From: Onchidella celtica
Taxonomy: Eukaryota > Mollusca > Gastropoda > Systellommatophora > Onchidiidae
Assembly: GCA_963931925.1 (NCBI GenBank)
Contig: OZ007579.1
Span: 51,097,119 to 51,161,118 of the forward strand
Direction: 5' to 3'
Length of the DNA stretch: 64,000 nucleotides
The translations under genes were made by a program, and so were the position numbers. Below, one piece after another: positions 10,790-22,015 of the stretch (its first letter is position 1; the number at the start of each line of letters is the position of its first letter). Below the pieces are notes generated by a model. That model searched no databases. It was not told the DNA's origin and saw nothing but the letters and a program-made list of their open reading frames with translations.

Positions 10790-12915
10790 CTCTCTTTCTC
10801 TCTCACACACACGCTCTCTCTGTTTATCTTCTGTCTCTCTTTCTCTCTCACACACACGCTCTCTCTGTTTATCTTCTGTCGCTCTTTCTCTCTCACACAC
10901 ACGCTCTCTCTGTTTATCTTCTGTCGCTCTTTCTCTCTCACACACACGCTCTCTCTGTTTATCTTCTGTCTCTCTTTCTCTCTCACACACACGCTCTCTC
11001 TGTTTATCTTCTGTCGCTCTTTCTCTCTCACACACACGCTCTCTCTGTTTATCTTCTGTCTCTCTTTCTCTCTCACACACACGCTCTCTCTGTTTATCTT
11101 CTGTCGCTCTTTCTCTCTCACACACACGCTCTCTCTGTTTATCTTCTGTCTCTCTTTCTCTCTCACACACACGCTCTCTCTGTTTATCTTCTGTCTCTCT
11201 TTCTCTCTCACACACACGCTCTCTCTGTTTATCTTCTGTCTCTCTTTCTCTCTCACACACACGCTCTCTCTGTTTATCTTCTGTCTCTCTTTTTCTCTCA
11301 CACACACGCTCTCTCTGTTTATCTTCTGTCTCTCTTTCTCTCTCACACAGACGCTCTCTCTGTTTATCTTCTGTCTCTCTTTCTCTCTCACACACACGCT
11401 CTCTCTGTTTATCTTCTGTCTCTCTTTCTCTCTCACACACACGCTCTCTCTGTTTATCTTCTGTCTCTCTTTCTCTCTCACACACACGCTCTCTCTGTTT
11501 ATCTTCTGTCGCTCTTTATCTCTCACACACACGCTCTCTCTGTTTATCTTCTGTCGCTCTTTCTCTCTCACACACACGCTCTCTCTGTTTATCTTCTGTC
11601 TCTCTTTCTCTCTCACACACACGCTCTCTCTGTTTATCTTCTGTCGCTCTTTCTCTCTCACACACACGCTCTCTCTGTTTATCTTCTGTCGCTCTTTCTC
11701 TCTCACACACACGCTCTCTCTGTTTATCTTCTGTCTCTCTTTCTCTCTCACACACACGCTCTCTCTGTTTATCTTCTGTCTCTCTTTCTCTCTCACACAC
11801 ACGCTCTCTCTGTTTATCTTCTGTCGCTCTTTCTCTCTCACACACACGCTCTCTCTGTTTATCTTCTGTCGCTCTTTCTCTCTCACACACACGCTCTCTC
11901 TGTTTATCTTCTGTCTCTCTTTCTCTCTCACACACACGCTCTCTCTGTTTATCTTCTGTCTCTCTTTCTCTCTCACACACACGCTCTCTCTGTTTATCTT
12001 CTGTCTCTCTTTCTCTCTCACACACACGCTCTCTCTGTTTATCTTCTGTCGCTCTTTCTCTCTCACACACACGCTCTCTCTGTTTATCTTCTGTCTCTCT
12101 TTCTCTCTCACACACACGCTGTCTCTGTTTATCTTCTGTCGCTCTTTCTCTCTCACACACACGCTCTCTCTGTTTATCTTCTGTCGCTCTTTCTCTCTCA
12201 CACACACGCTCTCTCTGTTTATCTTCTGTCTCTCTTTCTCTCTCACACACATGCTCTCTCTGTTTATCTTCTGTCTCTCTTTCTCTCTCACACACACGCT
12301 CTCTCTGTTTATCTTCTGTCTCTCTTTCTCTCTCACACACACGCTCTCTCTGTTTATCTTCTGTCTCTCTTTCTCTCTCACACACACGCTCTCTCTGTTT
12401 ATCTTCTGTCGCTCTTTCTCTCTCACACACACGCTCTCTCTGTTTATCTTCTGTCTCTCTTTCTCTCTCACACACACGCTCTCTCTGTTTATCTTCTGTC
12501 GCTCTTTCTCTCTCACACACACGCTCTCTCTGTTTATCTTCTGTCTCTCTTTCTCTCTCACACACACGCTCTCTCTGTTTATCTTCTGTCGCTCTTTCTC
12601 TCTCACACACACGCTCTCTCTGTTTATCTTCTGTCTCTCTTTCTCTCTCACACACACGCTCTCTCTGTTTATCTTCTGTCGCTCTTTCTCTCTCACACAC
12701 ACGCTCTCTCTGTTTATCTTCTGTCGCTCTTTCTCTCTCACACACACGCTCTCTCTGTTTATCTTCTGTCTCTCTTTCTCTCTCACACACACGCTCTCTC
12801 TGTTTATCTTCTGTCGCTCTTTCTCTCTCACACACACGCTCTCTCTGTTTATCTTCTGTCTCTCTTTCTCTCTCACACACACGCTCTCTCTGTTTATCTT
12901 CTGTCGCTCTTTCTC
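10790..12915. repeat. 45-bp minisatellite, about 47 units
   Basis: The unit is CT-rich and includes cacacacgctctctctgttt followed by atcttctgtc. There are two main unit types, differing at ctgtcTctc versus ctgtcGctc, plus a few single-base variants (for example near 11291, 11349, 11516, 12121 and 12251). Units are otherwise nearly identical, pointing to recent amplification or ongoing homogenisation. Because 45 is divisible by three and the unit has few stops, open frames of 800-880 codons on plus and up to about 700 on minus appear. Their peptides are simple 15-residue repeats and are not credible proteins. Confidence 0.98.
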
Positions 12916-12917
12916 CG

Positions 12918-13078
12918 CCCCTCCTCTCTCTCTTTCTTCCTCGGCCTCCCTTCTCTCACTCTCTCTCTTTCTTCCTCGGCCTCCCTTCTCTCACTCTCTC
13001 TCTTTCTTCCTCGGCCTCCCTTCTCTCACTCTCTCTCTTTCTTCCTCGGCCTCCCTTCTCTCACTCTCTCTCTTTCTC
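12918..13078. repeat. 35-bp minisatellite, about 4 units
   Basis: A unit with cttcctcggcctccc followed by ttctctcactctctctcttt repeats every 35 bp directly after the 45-bp array. Confidence 0.9.
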
Positions 13079-13250
13079 TCTCATAATATACGCTCCCTCT
13101 CCCTGTTCTTCTCGCTTGCACACAATCTCTCACTCTCTCTCGCTGTCTGTCCCTCTGTGTGTCTGTCTCTGTTTTTCTCTCTCTCTCTCTGTCTGACCCC
13201 CTCTAACTCCCCCTGCTCCCCTCTCACCCTCTCCCCATACCACCATACGA
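13079..13250. repeat. CT-rich low-complexity DNA
   Basis: Continues the pyrimidine tract with (CT)n and (TG)n runs. Confidence 0.8.
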
Positions 13251-13526
13251 ACTGGTAATTTCAATTTATCACCGATCACTCTACTGGAGGTGATAAATGA
13301 ATGTCGAATACAGGGAGGGTGATTCATGGCCGGCTGTTGTCCCGGATTTATTACATTGTAGTCAAACCCCACAGCGAGGAGAAATTCGGAAGGGGGGGGG
13401 GGAGGAGAGAAAGGGTCACTGTACTCACCAGCCAAGGTAACAGGGAGGCAGGGAGGCAGGGAGGCAGTGTTGTTAACTTCATCATTCTCATCATGGGGGT
13501 GACGGGGGACCACAGAGTGTAAATTG

Positions 13527-13872
13527 GCGATTGAGAAAGAGAGAACGAGAGGGAGAGAGAGAAAGAGAGAGAAACAGAAGAAAAAGAGAAAAAAAGACAG
13601 ACAGACACACGGAGAAAGAGAAAGAAAGTGGGAAGAGACAGAAACACAGGGAGAGAGACAAGAGAGAAAGAGAAGGGGAGAGACAGCGAAAGAGAAAACG
13701 AGAGAGGGGGTAGACAGGGAGGGAAAGGGAGACACAAAAAGAGAGAAAGATAACAGAGAGAGAGAGGGGGGGATAAAAAGAAAGACAGAGAGAAAGACAA
13801 ACAGAGATAAGGGAGAAGGGGAGAGAGACAGAGAAAGAAAAAGAAAGAAAAGAGAGAGAGAGAGAGAGGGCG
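13527..13872. repeat. GA-rich low-complexity tract
   Basis: Purine-only stretch of gaga, aaag and gacag units. The strand is opposite in composition to the pyrimidine tract at 10.6-13.2 kb, so the two could pair as a large imperfect inverted repeat. Confidence 0.9.
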
Positions 13873-14250
13873 GGGGGTGGGGGAGAGATTGTGGACTCGC
13901 AACACACTCACATAGTGAATACAGAGGCAAACACACTATAACTGGCTTGATCATAAAACTACTCAAGTACCAACGACATTGTAATTGTGCCCATAAAGAA
14001 AGGTACTCCAGCTTTACTTCCCTTGGAAACTAAGACCTTCCAATCTTTCAATAGAATAAGGGTCAAACTCTCCCAAGACTGATTATTTCATGCCGCATCT
14101 CAGCGTTCTTTATAAATGAATATTGTTGTTAGTGGTTTTGTTTTTAAGTGTACGCACTCAGTTTTCTCCACAACAATTCAAGTGGACTTGGATCTCGCTC
14201 TAATTCATGGGGACACATTTCTACAGGAAAGGAAACTTTGAAATAATTAT

Positions 14251-14705
14251 GTTCCTTGGGTTAAACCTGTTTCTATTCCTGAACCAGCGAGAGTCTTAAG
14301 AATGCTGGTAGTTAGCTATAATTTCACAAAGCCAAATTATAATCTGGAAACATTCGATTGTCGTTCATTTTCTGTTTTTAGTCTTAGTACTTGGAATGAG
14401 TTTCCATTGAACAGCAAGAAGCTGGAATCCATCACTACGTTTAACTGTAGTTAAAAACACATTTTTTATTATAAAAATATTTTGCCTGTTGATGAAATTT
14501 CTGTGCCATGTCTAGTAAATGGGATAGATCTATGTGTTGTGTCTGTACGTGTGTGAAACCGATCATGCGCTTGTGTAGTTGTGTTTGTATGCATAGTCGT
14601 TACGAGAGTGGATTAGATATATTATTATTGTGTTTTTCTGGATGTAAAGCGCCTTGGGCCGTCAGGAAAAGCAGCTCTATAAATCTACATTATTATTATT
14701 ACGAG
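14251..14705 (+). pseudogene. CR1/L2-like LINE 3' end with ORF2 C-terminus and ATT tail
   Basis: An open segment of 67 codons (14251-14454) ends in TAA. It encodes the conserved non-LTR retrotransposon C-terminal pattern: MLVVSYNF, then RSFSVFSLSTWNEFPLN, then a short basic segment. In intact relatives this matches the LLVVPR...FS..AP..WNSLP pattern. A roughly 250-bp 3' UTR follows, containing tgtaaagcgccttgggc and ctataaatctac, then (ATT)n ending near 14702, the typical 3' end of CR1/L2-type elements in animals. The upstream frame is closed, so this is a 5'-truncated dead copy. Confidence 0.8.
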
Positions 14706-15153
14706 CAAAGAACCCGCCACTTCACGAGTCAAGAACAAACACTGGATTTCTGCTCACCCTTAATCTCTCAGTTTTGTTTTGATCGGCGTTGCTTTCCCCC
14801 TCTCCCCACTTCCATCTTCCCAGATCTCTCCTTGCGAATCCGCCCCACCCACATTTCATTAATGTTCAAGCTGAACACGCATCAAATGCACAGGGCTCAT
14901 TGAAGGAAGCCAAAGAAAGATCATTGCATTTTACCGCCATAGCAACAATTCTAAAAGATTGTCTGAAACTTCAATGGACACAATAGTTCGACACCAAAGC
15001 GATAAGCTTAGATTATATGACACTTGAGAAAATCACTTTTATAATTTTTGAAACTTTTATTTAGAGTGCAGCGTTGACAAAAAGTGGAGAAATTGCAGTA
15101 CAGTGAAATACTCCCACCCCTAGTCTTTCAATGATGAGATTAAATGCATTTTT
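14706..15153. other. No gene seen
   Basis: Unassigned sequence with short AT-rich stretches. Confidence 0.4.
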
Positions 15154-15315
15154 AGTGCACTAGCCGATTTTTGATCGGGCGACTGGTTGGGTGGTGACGT
15201 CAGGCAATTAGGTTTCAGTGAAATCCTACTGAGTTGATGGTACCCAGGCTCTTGTTGAAACTATGTGTCGTGACGTCATCCCAACTAGTCAGACGATCAA
15301 CATCGGCTAGTGCAC
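15154..15315. mobile_element. Palindromic TIR element family D, copy 1
   Basis: The left end GTGCACTAGCCGATTTTTGA, leading to ggtgacgtca, is mirrored on the right by tgacgtcatccc ending in cggctagtgcac. The arms are about 50 bp with a roughly 60-bp centre. The same ends bound 29284-29785. It is a non-autonomous DNA element of unassigned superfamily. Confidence 0.75.
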
Positions 15316-15654
15316 GCCTGGACTAAACATGAAACTAAGAAAATAGATCAATATTAAATAAACAAACCAACAAACAAAATTAAATCAACGTAGAATTGCT
15401 CAAAATTCTAATTCAGTTCAATACAGAAAATCCACATGACAAGACAAAACTAAAATGTGGTAAATTAGAGACATTCAATTTTGATTCGAAGCAGAAAAAT
15501 AAAAACCACATACGTCAAAACACGACTTTAAATTCGTTGTTTCTTCTTTATTTTCTAAAAAAAAAAAAAAGGGCTATTTTTCAGTATGCCGAAGAGGTAG
15601 ATCTATAACATACGCAAACGTTGACATATGTTTAAAATGCATGGTGGCACTTAT

Positions 15655-15785
15655 CAAGCTGTTTCACAGTTCTGGTTTATTCTATCTTTTTACAACAATA
15701 CTAAAGCCGCAAATGTTTATTGTCGGATTTCTCAGTTGTGGCAAAAAGTGGAGTTGGAACAAACAAGAACTAAAATCGCAAAATT
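15655..15785 (+). repeat. Dispersed repeat family C, copy 2
   Basis: Second copy of the block at 9990-10125, sharing atttctcagttgtg and gtggagttggaacaaacaag. Confidence 0.6.
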
Positions 15786-16001
15786 TATACTGGAACAGGA
15801 AATTAAAAGAAACATAAAAACACAATAACAAACCAATAAACTAACTAATGGCGTTTAAAAGGGCCGACATCCCGTTTAGATGTGTATCTGCTAATGGCAA
15901 GGACGTCACAACACTAAAATTGGACACGCAGACATCCGATAGTTATCTCCAGTGTCACCATTAAATGCTCACGTTTTCTACATTTTGTAGTTAAAATTGT
16001 C

Positions 16002-16167
16002 AGTGAAGTGAAGTGAAGTGAAGTGAAGTGAAGTGAAGTGAAGTGAAGTGAAGTGAAGTGAAGTGAAGTGATGTGAAGTGAAGTGAAGTGATGTGAAGTG
16101 AAGTGAAGTGAAGTGAAGTGAAGTGAAGTGAAGTGAAGTGAAGTGAAGTGAAGTGAAGTGAAGTGAT
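16002..16167. repeat. (GAAGT)n pentanucleotide microsatellite
   Basis: About 33 units of gaagt in near-perfect register, with two gatgt variants. Confidence 0.98.
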
Positions 16168-17296
16168 GGCTTCATCACACTTTCTCTTCTTGCTCTTTTC
16201 TTTTCTTTCAATACAATTTGATTTTGAATTTCGCACTGTCTTTTTTTTCCCACTTTCACTATATCTCAATTCTTTTGTTTTTGTATTAATGTTGTTTTGT
16301 TTTTTTTCGAGGGTGGGGTTGTGGGGGAGGGGGGGGGATGGTGGGAGAGACGAACTTCACGGACAAAATACATACGACATGCGACTCCAACTTGTTTAGG
16401 CATGCGTGCCCAATGAGGTATGTTTTACCAGAAGCTTACTCACACTGGTGGCAAAATGTGTGGACCAGAAATGTTCTCTCTTGAGCGTCTTGAACTGGGA
16501 AGTGGTCACGGAAGACACATTTGTACCCTCTTTGCCTTCTTCCCCTACCCCCCCCCCACCCCTCTCCCAAACCCAAACCAATTCAGCAGGCAGGACAGGA
16601 CAGCTTGTATTTTCCCATCACCCGACACCCGTCCACACCGAATGTCCATCGCTCCACCACTCAGATTACCAGCGTCAGCCTGTCCACAAGTTCTACAACC
16701 GAGGTGGGGGAGGAGGGTGGGGGGGGGGGGCTGTTTCTATCACATGTTCTCAGACTCCCAGGCCACGTTCATTCCCTTGTCATCTCAGGTCTCCTCAATT
16801 CCCCCCCCCCCCACCCCCACTCCCATTTTGAATTGTCATCAAATAATAATTTTAACCATTATACTTTTAAAGCGCTCATTATTGAAACAAGTGATTGAAC
16901 TAAATCTCTTTATTAACTGCAGCCAAGATGAAAAGAGAAATTCTTATAGCAATGTAGGCTATTATAAAGCTTCTCTATTAAGACTGTGTACACAGTGCAT
17001 TCTTTCCCTGACTTCGTCCTCTTGTGACTGAAATGGTTGAAATTCCTTCCTTGGGAGACAAGTGCGTCCAGTTTGAAAATCACTGGTCTAGCATGATACC
17101 CTCTAATCAAGAGGTCTAACTTCCTCGTTAGGATATTTGACAACAAGGACAGCGGAAGTAAGATTGTACATAGTGACACTGAGACAGTCCACTCTTGAAG
17201 TGCGCAGTTCACAGTAAGATAAAATTAATGTCGACACGTCAGATGATGTAAGAGTCGTGAAAGGATCGAAGAGAGGAGCAAGAATGTTGGTAATGA
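16168..17296. other. T-rich, poly-G and poly-C DNA; possible hAT right end near 17085
   Basis: Homopolymer runs occur near 16330, 16548, 16722 and 16801. At 17070-17085 the sequence gtttgaaaatcactg is the complement of a hAT-like CAGTGATTTTCAAAC end, but no matching left end was found. No gene is supported. Confidence 0.4.
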
Positions 17297-17725
17297 ATGA
17301 ATCAAAGAAAGAATGAATGAACAAATGAACGAATGAATGAATGAATGAATTAATTAATGAATGAATGAACGAATGAGCGAACGAATGGATGAAAGAATGC
17401 ACGAAAAAACGAACGAATGAATGAAGTAATCAATGAATGAATGATTGAATGGATGAATGAATGAATGAATGAATGAAGGAAGGAATAAATGAATAAATAA
17501 ACGAATGAGTGAATGAATGAGAGAACGGAGGAATGAAGGAATAAATGAATGAAAAGACGAATGAATGAATGAATGGAAAAATGGAGGAATGAATGAATGA
17601 ATGAATGAATGAATGAATGAAAGAATGAATGAATGAATGGATGAATGAATGAACGAATGAATGAATGAATGAGTGAATGAATGAATGAATGGATGAATGA
17701 ATGAATGAATGAAGGAATGAATTGA
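17297..17725. repeat. Degenerate (GAAT)n tetranucleotide repeat
   Basis: Long imperfect array of aatg, aacg and aagg units. Minus-strand frames made of Ser-Phe-Ile-His repeats are by-products. Confidence 0.95.
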
Positions 17726-18103
17726 CCCTTTCACTAAGTATTTTTACAACAGACATTAATGGCAGGAAACTGAAAAGTACAGAAAAAAGACTAAGAAAAC
17801 ACGATATCTGTCCATAAGTGTACAGCTGTTCTCTGCTTGTTGGAAATCTGACACTAATCAGTCATCATCAGCTACTACTTATGGTCACCATCTGGTACAA
17901 TAATCATAAATTGGTCACTGAGGTCAAGCCCGGGTTGAGTGGTCAGTCTAATCGAAAACATCTGTCCACAGTCAGTAATGAGTACAGGCGGTATCGCCCA
18001 CGTATTTGCTGGAAACAGGAATAGCTAGGTAGTCAGGGATTCATTTGGAATTCATTATTTTGCCATTCATAATAATAGTTGGCATATGGTGGAATAGATT
18101 GGA
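17726..18103. other. No gene seen
   Basis: Unassigned sequence between two tetranucleotide arrays. Confidence 0.4.
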
Positions 18104-18330
<227 letters not shown>

Positions 18331-18700
18331 TATCTGTTGCCTGCCTACCAGCTAGTCATTGTACTAGTCATTGTACATACAAAAAAAAGCAACAACTCTA
18401 TATGCTATTGAAAATAGACAAAATCATTTGCCAGTTATCGATCCGACTGTTGGTGCAGCCCGCATACAACGAGACCATAAATCTCCCCAGACATAAATAC
18501 GATATGTCTACACGTCGAGAGCTGGCACTTTTAATCTTACAGTAGACATTTAGTACAGCCCTATCGCCGAAGTCTTACTGTACCAGGCCATAAATTAAGG
18601 CAGAAAACAAAATATTGATAAGACATGAGGTCATAGCCGAGACACGGAATCATCTCGAGTCGTAGAAGGACTTATTGTAAAATTGGCACGTGGCAAAGAG
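18331..18700. other. No gene seen
   Basis: Unassigned sequence. No repeat shared with the rest of the window was found. Confidence 0.4.
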
Positions 18701-18965
18701 AAGGAGAGAGACAGACAGACAGACAGACAGGCAGACAGACAGACAGAGAGAAAGAGAGAGAGAGAGAGAAAGAGAGAGATGTCAAACAGTCAGGCATGCA
18801 AATTATGTATGGTGGGGGGTGGGGGGAGGGTGAAAGACAGACAGACAGACAGGCATACATACAGCGCGTATACTTGTGTGTGTGCTAGTATGAGAGAGAG
18901 AGAGAAGAGAGAGGGAGCCGGGAGAAGTAAAGAGACGGAAAGAGAAACAGACAGTCCTAAGTTAC
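18701..18965. repeat. ACAG/GA-rich microsatellite cluster
   Basis: (ACAG)n at 18711-18746 and 18834-18852, with (GA)n stretches between and after. Confidence 0.9.
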
Positions 18966-19001
18966 CACCAAACAACAAATATTATGGATACCAAATTACT
19001 T

Positions 19002-19448
19002 AGGGGAGAAGGTGGTCTAGAGACAAGGTGCTCGCCTCTCATGCCAAGGGTCCCGGGTTCAAAACACGGCAGGTGCAGGCATGTTGGAAGTTTGGGATAT
19101 TTCTCATATTTTCGTGTCCCTGATACTACTGGGGGGTAGGATCGAGTACCTAGTCTTCTCGGATAAGGACGAAAAAATTCGGAGGGCCCATGTGCACGTT
19201 GCGCACGTTAAAGATACCTTGGCAGTTGGAAATCGTAAAGAGCAGGCCGAACAGGCCGCTGCCCGGGCAAAATTAAATAAAATTCCCTCCCCCTCCCACG
19301 TCTCCCCCCCCCCCCAAAAAAAAACCGCCGACCGACGCTGCACTGTGGCGACGACGTGCCTGCTCCAGTTGTAACTGGGTTGCAATGGCACAAAGGCAAA
19401 TTTCCCAAATGGGGTTAACGAGTCATACAAATGCAAACAAAAATACAA
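19002..19448 (+). mobile_element. tRNA-derived SINE, copy 2 (tail type 2)
   Basis: Same tRNA-like head (tggtctagagacaagg and a ggttcaaaa B-box) and core as copy 1. The 3' tail is different: after a C-run and A-run it carries ctgcactgtggcgacgacgt, agttgtaactgggttgcaat and caaatttcccaaatgggg, and ends in repeated acaaat-like units. This tail is shared with the copies at 28708, 29040 and 57952. Confidence 0.85.
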
Positions 19449-19646
19449 ATACCGTGTAGTGTACCGTTTCATATTATTTTATTTTCATTTGGAACTCGTT
19501 AGTTCAGAATTTATTGTGCAGTTTTTTCTGTTACTATGTTAGAACCTGCACTGGAAATACGCTCCAAACTCCACTGGAATGTGTTTACTGTTTAGGGGGG
19601 TAGCACATTAAGCCTGGATTGTCGCAGCCAGTTGTTGCCAGCAATG

Positions 19647-19940
19647 GACCTTTTTCATTTACCGTCCTCCATATCACGTGATTTGCAAACAAAATGGCGG
19701 CATGCCCCACTTGTAAGGCGGAAGCGGTGGACAACGGTCGAACGGTGCCATCCTCTTGTTGGGCACGCAACTGTACAAACCCGTTACGTGCTGATTCTGG
19801 CATAAAAATGCATCTTTGCCTAGACTGTTCACATATTCAGATGCCATCACTAAGGCAAGTGGAGGTTTTTGCCCTACACGGTGCTTTTCGAAGCCGTGCG
19901 GCGCCCCCAAAACAACCGTAACGCGGAAGTGAAAAGGGTC
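19647..19940 (+). mobile_element. Short TIR element carrying a THAP-like exon
   Basis: The left end GACCTTTTTCATTTACCG is mirrored by the right end cggaagtgaaaagggtc (complement GACCCTTTTCACTTCCG), giving inverted repeats of about 18 bp around 294 bp. Inside is a 75-codon frame with a THAP-like motif. This could be a deletion derivative of a THAP-containing (P-like) DNA transposon. No clear target duplication was seen. Confidence 0.45.
19694..19921 (+). pseudogene. THAP-like first-exon remnant
   Basis: A 75-codon frame starts at an ATG in the context aaaatggcgg. It contains CWARNCTNPLRADSGIKMH, resembling the N-terminal zinc-ligand segment of THAP domains, where C-x(2-4)-C is followed by a Gly-Ile-x-Phe-His block. 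The rest of a THAP domain (the downstream C-x2-H pair, the invariant W and the C-terminal AVPTIF box) is absent. THAP domains bind DNA in P-type transposases and host factors. Position between inverted repeats suggests a transposon-derived exon rather than a host gene. The resemblance is short and may be coincidental. Confidence 0.35.
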
Positions 19941-20790
19941 TTACTAACCTGTACACCCAGGAAATAATGGCAGAGGTTGACTGTCTGACGGAGCTTCGTG
20001 TGATACGGTCTTCCCGGATCTACTATGAAAATTTAGGAAATTGTGGTGTACACTTCTGGTCTGCCAGCAGCTGACTGTCTCTGACCGGGCTTAATAATTA
20101 TGATATCTCCCTCAGACTTTCGGGTTATGCAACGTTCATGTATTTTATTCTGTAATACAAAATTGAAATAACAATCCCTGACTTGGAAATATGTTCTGGC
20201 CGATGTCTCCAAGCGTGGAGGGAAAGGGTCGTAATGAAACTACTCGTCTTTCACTCCAAAGTTGTAAACTAGCTTTGTAAACAGAAACATACTAATATAT
20301 TGGTAGGTTTGGGAACAAGAGAAGACAACCCCTACATCAGGTATGTCCTCCCAAGGTTGTCGCCCTTCACCTCTGTTGTATCGTGGCCGGATCGATTCCC
20401 ACTCCTTGGCTAAAAAGGTTATATATATGTGAGTACTGATACCGACCATCCATCCTTGACACTTTCATTGGTGCAGGGAAGCCAAGACCACATATGTTAA
20501 TGATCGATCGAGCCCAGCATGGATTCATCATTGAATGAGATCATGGCTTTGAGATTATGGATGGGATCTTAATTGTCAGCGGAAAAACGATATCTCATAA
20601 TAGACACTTGATTAATCCTTCCATCGCCCTTTAAATTGAAGTCAATGAAAGTAAGCAGAATCTTGGAGGGGGGAGGGGGGAGGAGTGGGAGGGAGAGACA
20701 GAGCACTGAGAATATAATTCAAGAGAATGTGAGGCGATTAAAGAAGTGCATATGCCTAGTGTGTACTCAGAAAAGCGAAGAAAAATAAAT
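19941..20790. other. No gene seen
   Basis: Unassigned sequence with a purine-rich stretch near 20665-20700. Confidence 0.4.
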
Positions 20791-20893
20791 GATCGGGGTG
20801 GGAATTGAACCCGTTACCTCTGCTACGGCACCAACCGCCTTTGCCAGGATGAAGAAAACAACTCGCTTCACCATTCCGGCCACTCCGTCTCTG
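20791..20893 (-). mobile_element. tRNA-like sequence, probable SINE head
   Basis: On the minus strand gtggccggaatggtgaagcg resembles an A-box region and gggttcaattccc a B-box with its T-arm. The distance between the boxes is longer than in a normal tRNA and no clean cloverleaf forms by eye. It is therefore more likely a second tRNA-derived SINE family than a functional tRNA gene. Confidence 0.35.
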
Positions 20894-21010
20894 AAAGAGA
20901 CACGATTGCAGCCCAACTGCGAAAATAGTTGGTAAGGGCGAATAGTCTAATTACACGGCCAAACAGAGAATTATAATGAGTTGTGTTCATAGTTCAGAAA
21001 TGGCTTATAG

Positions 21011-21312
21011 TTGTTATGTGTACGTACGCACCCGCAAGCGTTTAGCGCTAGGGGCACGTAGGTATACGTATCTATCCCTAACCCCGTCCTGATCCTCAAC
21101 CCTAAATCCCCCAAAATCCCCCTGCCCTCCCAACCAAAAAAAAACAAAAAAACAGGAGAAAAACAAAAATAAAATCTGAAAGAATAATTAATTAAGGCTG
21201 TTGTTGGGAGGATTTCGGGAGGTGCTCTCTAGTTCTGGAGTCACAAAAAGTTGTAAAATACGTACCCCTAGCGCAAAAAAGTACTTAGGGGAATGTACGT
21301 TCTTGTAACAAC
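21011..21312 (-). mobile_element. TIR family A, copy 1
   Basis: About 300 bp with imperfect inverted ends. The left end contains gtacgtacgcaccc and gcgctaggggcacgta; the right end contains tacccctagcgcaaaa and cttgtaacaa. The interior holds gaaagaataattaattaagg and a ctctggagtcacaaaa block. Minus orientation relative to copies 2, 3, 5 and 7. It has no coding capacity and is a MITE-like DNA element of unassigned superfamily. Confidence 0.85.
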
Positions 21313-21545
21313 ACCCAAAACGTAAAAATACTGCACGCCCTTAACAAGAGCCAACTATCAAGCTGCGTATCTTACTGATTTGAGTATTCGTTCAATATCA
21401 TCACATAGAGACACACTTCCACGGCGCGTTCACGACCTGGTAATTGACAGCTCCATTGCCCCAGCCACAATTTACGGACAAATGCCTAATTCCCGGTTTA
21501 ATGGAAAGTCTAGTTCATTTTTGGGGTGCTCTCCAATCGTTAAAA

Positions 21546-21760
21546 CCTGAGGCACAGGGTAACGAGACGGACCAATCCGTCATTATTGTTCCGTCCGTCG
21601 ACTTGGGAGAGTATTATCGATGTCAACAATGTACCAAAACGCACCACACCCCTTCATAATTGAACGAAAAGGAGTAGTGGTCACCGTATTTATACGCGCG
21701 CAATTTGTGGACGTTATATTGGGAGAAGTAATGGCCCGTCTCGGTATTCTGTGTCTCGGC
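21546..21760 (+). mobile_element. TIR family E, left member of a head-to-head pair
   Basis: Bounded by ctgaggcacagggtaacgag on the left and ctcggtattctgtgtctcgg on the right, mutually inverted ends of about 24 bp. It forms a long inverted repeat with 21780-22015, so the two copies together are a foldback of about 470 bp with a spacer of about 19 bp. Confidence 0.8.
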
Positions 21761-21779
21761 AAAAACCATTTACCTCATA

Positions 21780-22015
21780 CCAGAGACACAGAATACCGAG
21801 ACGGACCATTCCTTCTTTCACTATAACGTCCACAACTTGTGCGCGTATAAACACGATGAGTACTACTCCCAGAGCTCTGTGGTGCTAGTTTTTTTCGTTG
21901 AATTATGAAGGGGTTGGTTCCGAATTGTTGCATTGTTGGCATGGATGATACGTACGCGAGTCGACGGGCTGAATTTGGCGAATTGAACCGTCTCGCGCGG
22001 TATCCTGTGCCTCGG
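21780..22015 (-). mobile_element. TIR family E, right member of a head-to-head pair
   Basis: Near-complement of 21546-21760, at roughly 80% by eye. Shared blocks include ccccttcataattcaacgaa on the complement and gtttatacgcgcacaa with gtggacgttata. It carries the same terminal motif at each end. Confidence 0.8.

Noticed and set aside
10584-13258. Open frames of 826-884 codons on plus and up to 703 on minus
   Set aside because: They arise from a 45-bp tandem unit that lacks stops in several frames. Peptides are 15-residue simple repeats with no domain and overlap in every frame.
20791-20893. Functional tRNA gene on the minus strand
   Set aside because: Box spacing is too long and no cloverleaf is evident.
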